This document shows, piece by piece, positions 62,046 through 64,000 of a stretch of 64,000 nt of DNA. The position numbers and the translations under genes are program-made. The DNA comes from Vibrio sp. 99-70-13A1. GTDB lineage: Bacteria; Pseudomonadota; Gammaproteobacteria; Enterobacterales; Vibrionaceae. The notes beneath the pieces are model-generated. The model saw only the letters and a program-made list of their open reading frames with translations, had not been told where the DNA came from and made no database searches. Position 1 is the stretch's first letter. The number at the start of each line of letters is the position of its first letter. The stretch is taken from contig NZ_VTXD01000002.1 of the NCBI RefSeq assembly GCF_013114625.1, forward strand, positions 307,712 to 371,711, in the 5' to 3' direction.

Positions 62046-62756
62046 TTAATCCAAGTTTTCGATTTCAATGGAGGTCGGTACAGAATCAAAACCCTCTAAT
62101 GACTCCATAACAAAAACACGACTTGATTTGGGCAAAACTAATGTTCCAGCTACTTTTTCTCCAATCTCGCTACCTTTCATGAAAACTGAGTGGCTTTTAT
62201 CTGAAACTGACCAGTTAGTGTTAGTTAAACGACCATAGCTATCACCATCATTTTTTACCTCAACCAGCCATTGATTATTTCTTGATTCAATCGTCTGTAC
62301 ACTCAACTCAGCTTTAGTGTTTTTCGGGCGAACATTAAGTAAGGTATTAAACTGTAATAACAAGCCAACATTAGCCGCCTCATTTTGACCACGATCGACT
62401 TTAACTTGGCGCACGGCAATACGATAAGAACGAGACTGAGTAATAGATGGCTCACCAAGATATCGAACCATTACAGACTGCGAACGTCCAGGATCTATCA
62501 CGGCGGTAACAGGGATGACTAACAAATCATCATCGGCAGGTTGCGTGGTTTCATTCCCCAGCTTGTCTAGTGACATAGATAACGGTTCAAGCTCCACTGT
62601 TAAGGGGCGGTCTCCAGTATTATCAATCCTCATTGACATCTGTGCGTTCTTACCAATTGGAGTCATCTCGGCAACCATTGGCTGAACCTTATAAGCTAAG
62701 GCAGGTAAACTTATTAAACATAAGCACACAATGTAGATACTTCTGAAAAAGTCCAT
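62046..62756 (-). CDS. Periplasmic pilus assembly chaperone, first copy
   Basis: A 236-residue PapD-like chaperone with a signal peptide (ending ALA near residue 21), VQPMVAEMTPIGKNAQMSMRIDNTGDRPLTVELEPL and the matching VMVRYLGEPSITQSRSYRIAV G1 region. It lies 2 bp before the second chaperone, so the two are tightly coupled. They are clear paralogs. Confidence 0.88.
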   Translation of the reverse strand: MDFFRSIYIVCLCLISLPALAYKVQPMVAEMTPIGKNAQMSMRIDNTGDRPLTVELEPLSMSLDKLGNETTQPADDDLLVIPVTAVIDPGRSQSVMVRYLGEPSITQSRSYRIAVRQVKVDRGQNEAANVGLLLQFNTLLNVRPKNTKAELSVQTIESRNNQWLVEVKNDGDSYGRLTNTNWSVSDKSHSVFMKGSEIGEKVAGTLVLPKSSRVFVMESLEGFDSVPTSIEIENLD

Positions 62757-62776
62757 TTCAACAGGCTCCTAAAATG

Positions 62777-62801
62777 AATGGGAGAGCACTGCTCTCCCAT
62801 T
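62777..62801 (-). other. Hairpin between pilin and chaperone genes
   Basis: AATGGGAGAGC/GCTCTCCCATT, an 11-bp perfect stem with a three-base loop, 16 bp after the pilin stop. It lacks a long T run on the minus strand, so it probably slows 3' decay and partly terminates, keeping pilin mRNA in excess over chaperone mRNA. Confidence 0.75.
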
Positions 62802-62817
62802 TCGATTTGAATATTAT

Positions 62818-63309
62818 CTAGTTAGCAGAGATTTGAACTGTCAATGTGTCTGAATAACCACCAGACCAAGGAGCTGCTTCTTGAGTTTCAATATCTAATG
62901 TTGCTGACACACCAGTAGCAAGCAGACCTGAACCACCATATGATGCAGAGTTCGAAGCTCCATTAGTACCAATACCGCCAGGAGCATTCAGTGTAAGGTC
63001 AGTTAGACCAGCAGGGCTTAACACTGCATCATATGCAATGGAAAAGTCTTCTTTATCATCAGACTCAAGACCACCTTCTGCACTGGTCATAGTGACGGTT
63101 GCACCATCGCCATCATTACACTGAATATTTAAACCGTAACTAACGGTCTGATTTGCTGTTGTTACAGAACCAAAATCGAGTAGCTGTGTATTCAACCCAG
63201 TCACTTCACAAACTGCTGGTACATAACCAGCAAGTTGTACATCGCCCGCATTTGCTTGAGCGGCAAATAATCCTGATACTGCAATTGCACATAATGTTAG
63301 CTTTTTCAT
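62818..63309 (-). CDS. Spore-coat-U-type major pilin subunit
   Basis: A 163-residue exported pilin. The signal peptide MKKLTLCAIAVSGLFAAQANA precedes GDVQLAGYVPAVCEVTGLNTQLLDFGSV. Two mature cysteines (VCEVTG and IQCNDG) form the usual pilin disulfide. The C-terminal strand YSDTLTVQISAN is the pattern complemented by the chaperone. Location ahead of a stabilising hairpin suggests it is the major structural subunit. Confidence 0.85.
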   Translation of the reverse strand: MKKLTLCAIAVSGLFAAQANAGDVQLAGYVPAVCEVTGLNTQLLDFGSVTTANQTVSYGLNIQCNDGDGATVTMTSAEGGLESDDKEDFSIAYDAVLSPAGLTDLTLNAPGGIGTNGASNSASYGGSGLLATGVSATLDIETQEAAPWSGGYSDTLTVQISAN

Positions 63310-63398
63310 GAATAGATTCCTTTAAAAAGATTTAAGACGTACTTGTCATGACTCTGTTCCAAACAAGAGCCACTACTGCTCTGCAATCCGCAGATGAT

Positions 63399-63887
63399 TT
63401 ACTTGCTACTGCCATGTATTGATGGAAATACATCAATTTCGATGACATCTTCGTAATACCCCGCATATAGCAGGTTTTCTTTCAGCGTTACTCTCATGAC
63501 ACCAGCAGTGTCGAAGGGAATAACACTTGAACTATTAATAACCGTTGGTGAAGCTATGTCCTGGCTCTGCAAAGTGCTGTTTAAACCAATGGATTCAATA
63601 TCAATATCCACTTCGTAAGGCACCACTTGCTTAGCATTACTTTGCTGATTCTCTAGCCCACCTTTTCGTGAATAAACCGACATACTCAATGGTTGGTTAC
63701 ATTGGATATCAAATGGTAATGATTTTTGTATTTCATCAGAAAAATCTAAGCTTCTTCCGTCATTAAAATTGATTTCGCAATGATTTTTGATGTGCCCAGT
63801 TAACGATAACGTTAATGTACTCGCCATCACAAAACCACTAGATAAGAATAATGTTGTCATTATTAGAACTGATCGACTCATATTCAT
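63399..63887 (-). CDS. Minor pilin-like subunit
   Basis: A 162-residue exported protein. The signal peptide is MNMSRSVLIMTTLFLSSGFVMA, followed by a pilin-like domain with CEINF and IQCNQ cysteines and a penultimate strand YYEDVIEIDVFPS. It lacks the Gly/Ala-rich middle of the major pilin. As the first gene of the minus-strand operon it is likely a minor or initiating subunit. The promoter must lie in the last 110 bp of the window or beyond. Confidence 0.8.
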   Translation of the reverse strand: MNMSRSVLIMTTLFLSSGFVMASTLTLSLTGHIKNHCEINFNDGRSLDFSDEIQKSLPFDIQCNQPLSMSVYSRKGGLENQQSNAKQVVPYEVDIDIESIGLNSTLQSQDIASPTVINSSSVIPFDTAGVMRVTLKENLLYAGYYEDVIEIDVFPSIHGSSK

Positions 63888-64000
63888 ACCTTGCTCGCCT
63901 TTATGTTTATTCTCTTGAGAACTTGAATATAACTATAATGAGTTTTTAAAATTACGTGGTATGAGACGAGTATTAATTAAAAATAAAAGTTGTATAAAAA

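Overview
The window reads as a Vibrionaceae chromosome segment, most likely Vibrio. The grounds are a complete hutWXZ / tonB-exbBD-hutBCD heme-uptake locus, an AT-leaning base composition, several GGDEF proteins, a CheV protein, and familiar small Vibrio families (DUF406, DUF1496, DUF3081, YqaE). From memory of V. cholerae, heme uptake, pyrC and malEFGK lie near one another on chromosome II, so a chromosome II origin is likely. That is inference. I see no rRNA, tRNA, CRISPR array, insertion sequence or prophage.

Layout. 1-0.8 kb: 3' part of cheV. 0.8-9.0 kb: a divergent PduO-like protein and the heme-uptake locus, whose two operons diverge from a Fur-box-like sequence. 9.2-14.1 kb: a TetR regulator with its own Fur-box-like site, small conserved proteins, an acyltransferase and exported unknowns. 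14.1-19.2 kb: NAD biosynthesis (NadD-like, nadE), a MOSC/ferredoxin-reductase fusion, and pyrC with a structured leader. 19.5-25.0 kb: a diguanylate cyclase, an M14 peptidase, a secreted six-hairpin-type protein, and a compact NifX-like / NqrM-like / UPF0251 / thioesterase cluster headed by a perfect 30-bp palindrome. 25.3-34.4 kb: a BCCT transporter, a Zur-box-associated DUF1826 gene, a REC-CheX plus PAS-GGDEF operon, small proteins, and a DJ-1/LysR pair. 34.5-37.3 kb: a two-gene exported pair, a thrombospondin-type-3 repeat lipoprotein and a repetitive secreted protein. 37.6-45.3 kb: assorted enzymes, a diguanylate cyclase, ZntB and an AraC/EamA divergent pair. 45.5-51.7 kb: sbcCD, a thioesterase and a small protein. 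52-57.8 kb: maltose transport malEFG and malK, divergent across a 0.63-kb control region. 57.9-63.9 kb: a six-gene chaperone-usher pilus operon on the minus strand.

How the genes work together. Heme uptake, HutZ/HutW heme handling and TonB energisation form one iron-responsive unit. MalE, MalF, MalG and MalK form one maltose/maltodextrin importer. The pilus operon carries subunits, two chaperones, an usher and a probable tip protein. Four proteins (three GGDEF proteins and the REC-CheX partner) suggest c-di-GMP control of surface behaviour.

The points most worth a second look are non-coding: the 30-bp palindrome at 23623-23652; a two-hairpin RNA with an intrinsic terminator in front of malK (56453-56571); a structured malG 3' region between two terminators (52061-52242); and a set of intergenic short tandem repeats of different sequence, mostly with 8-bp units, placed next to gene ends and terminators.
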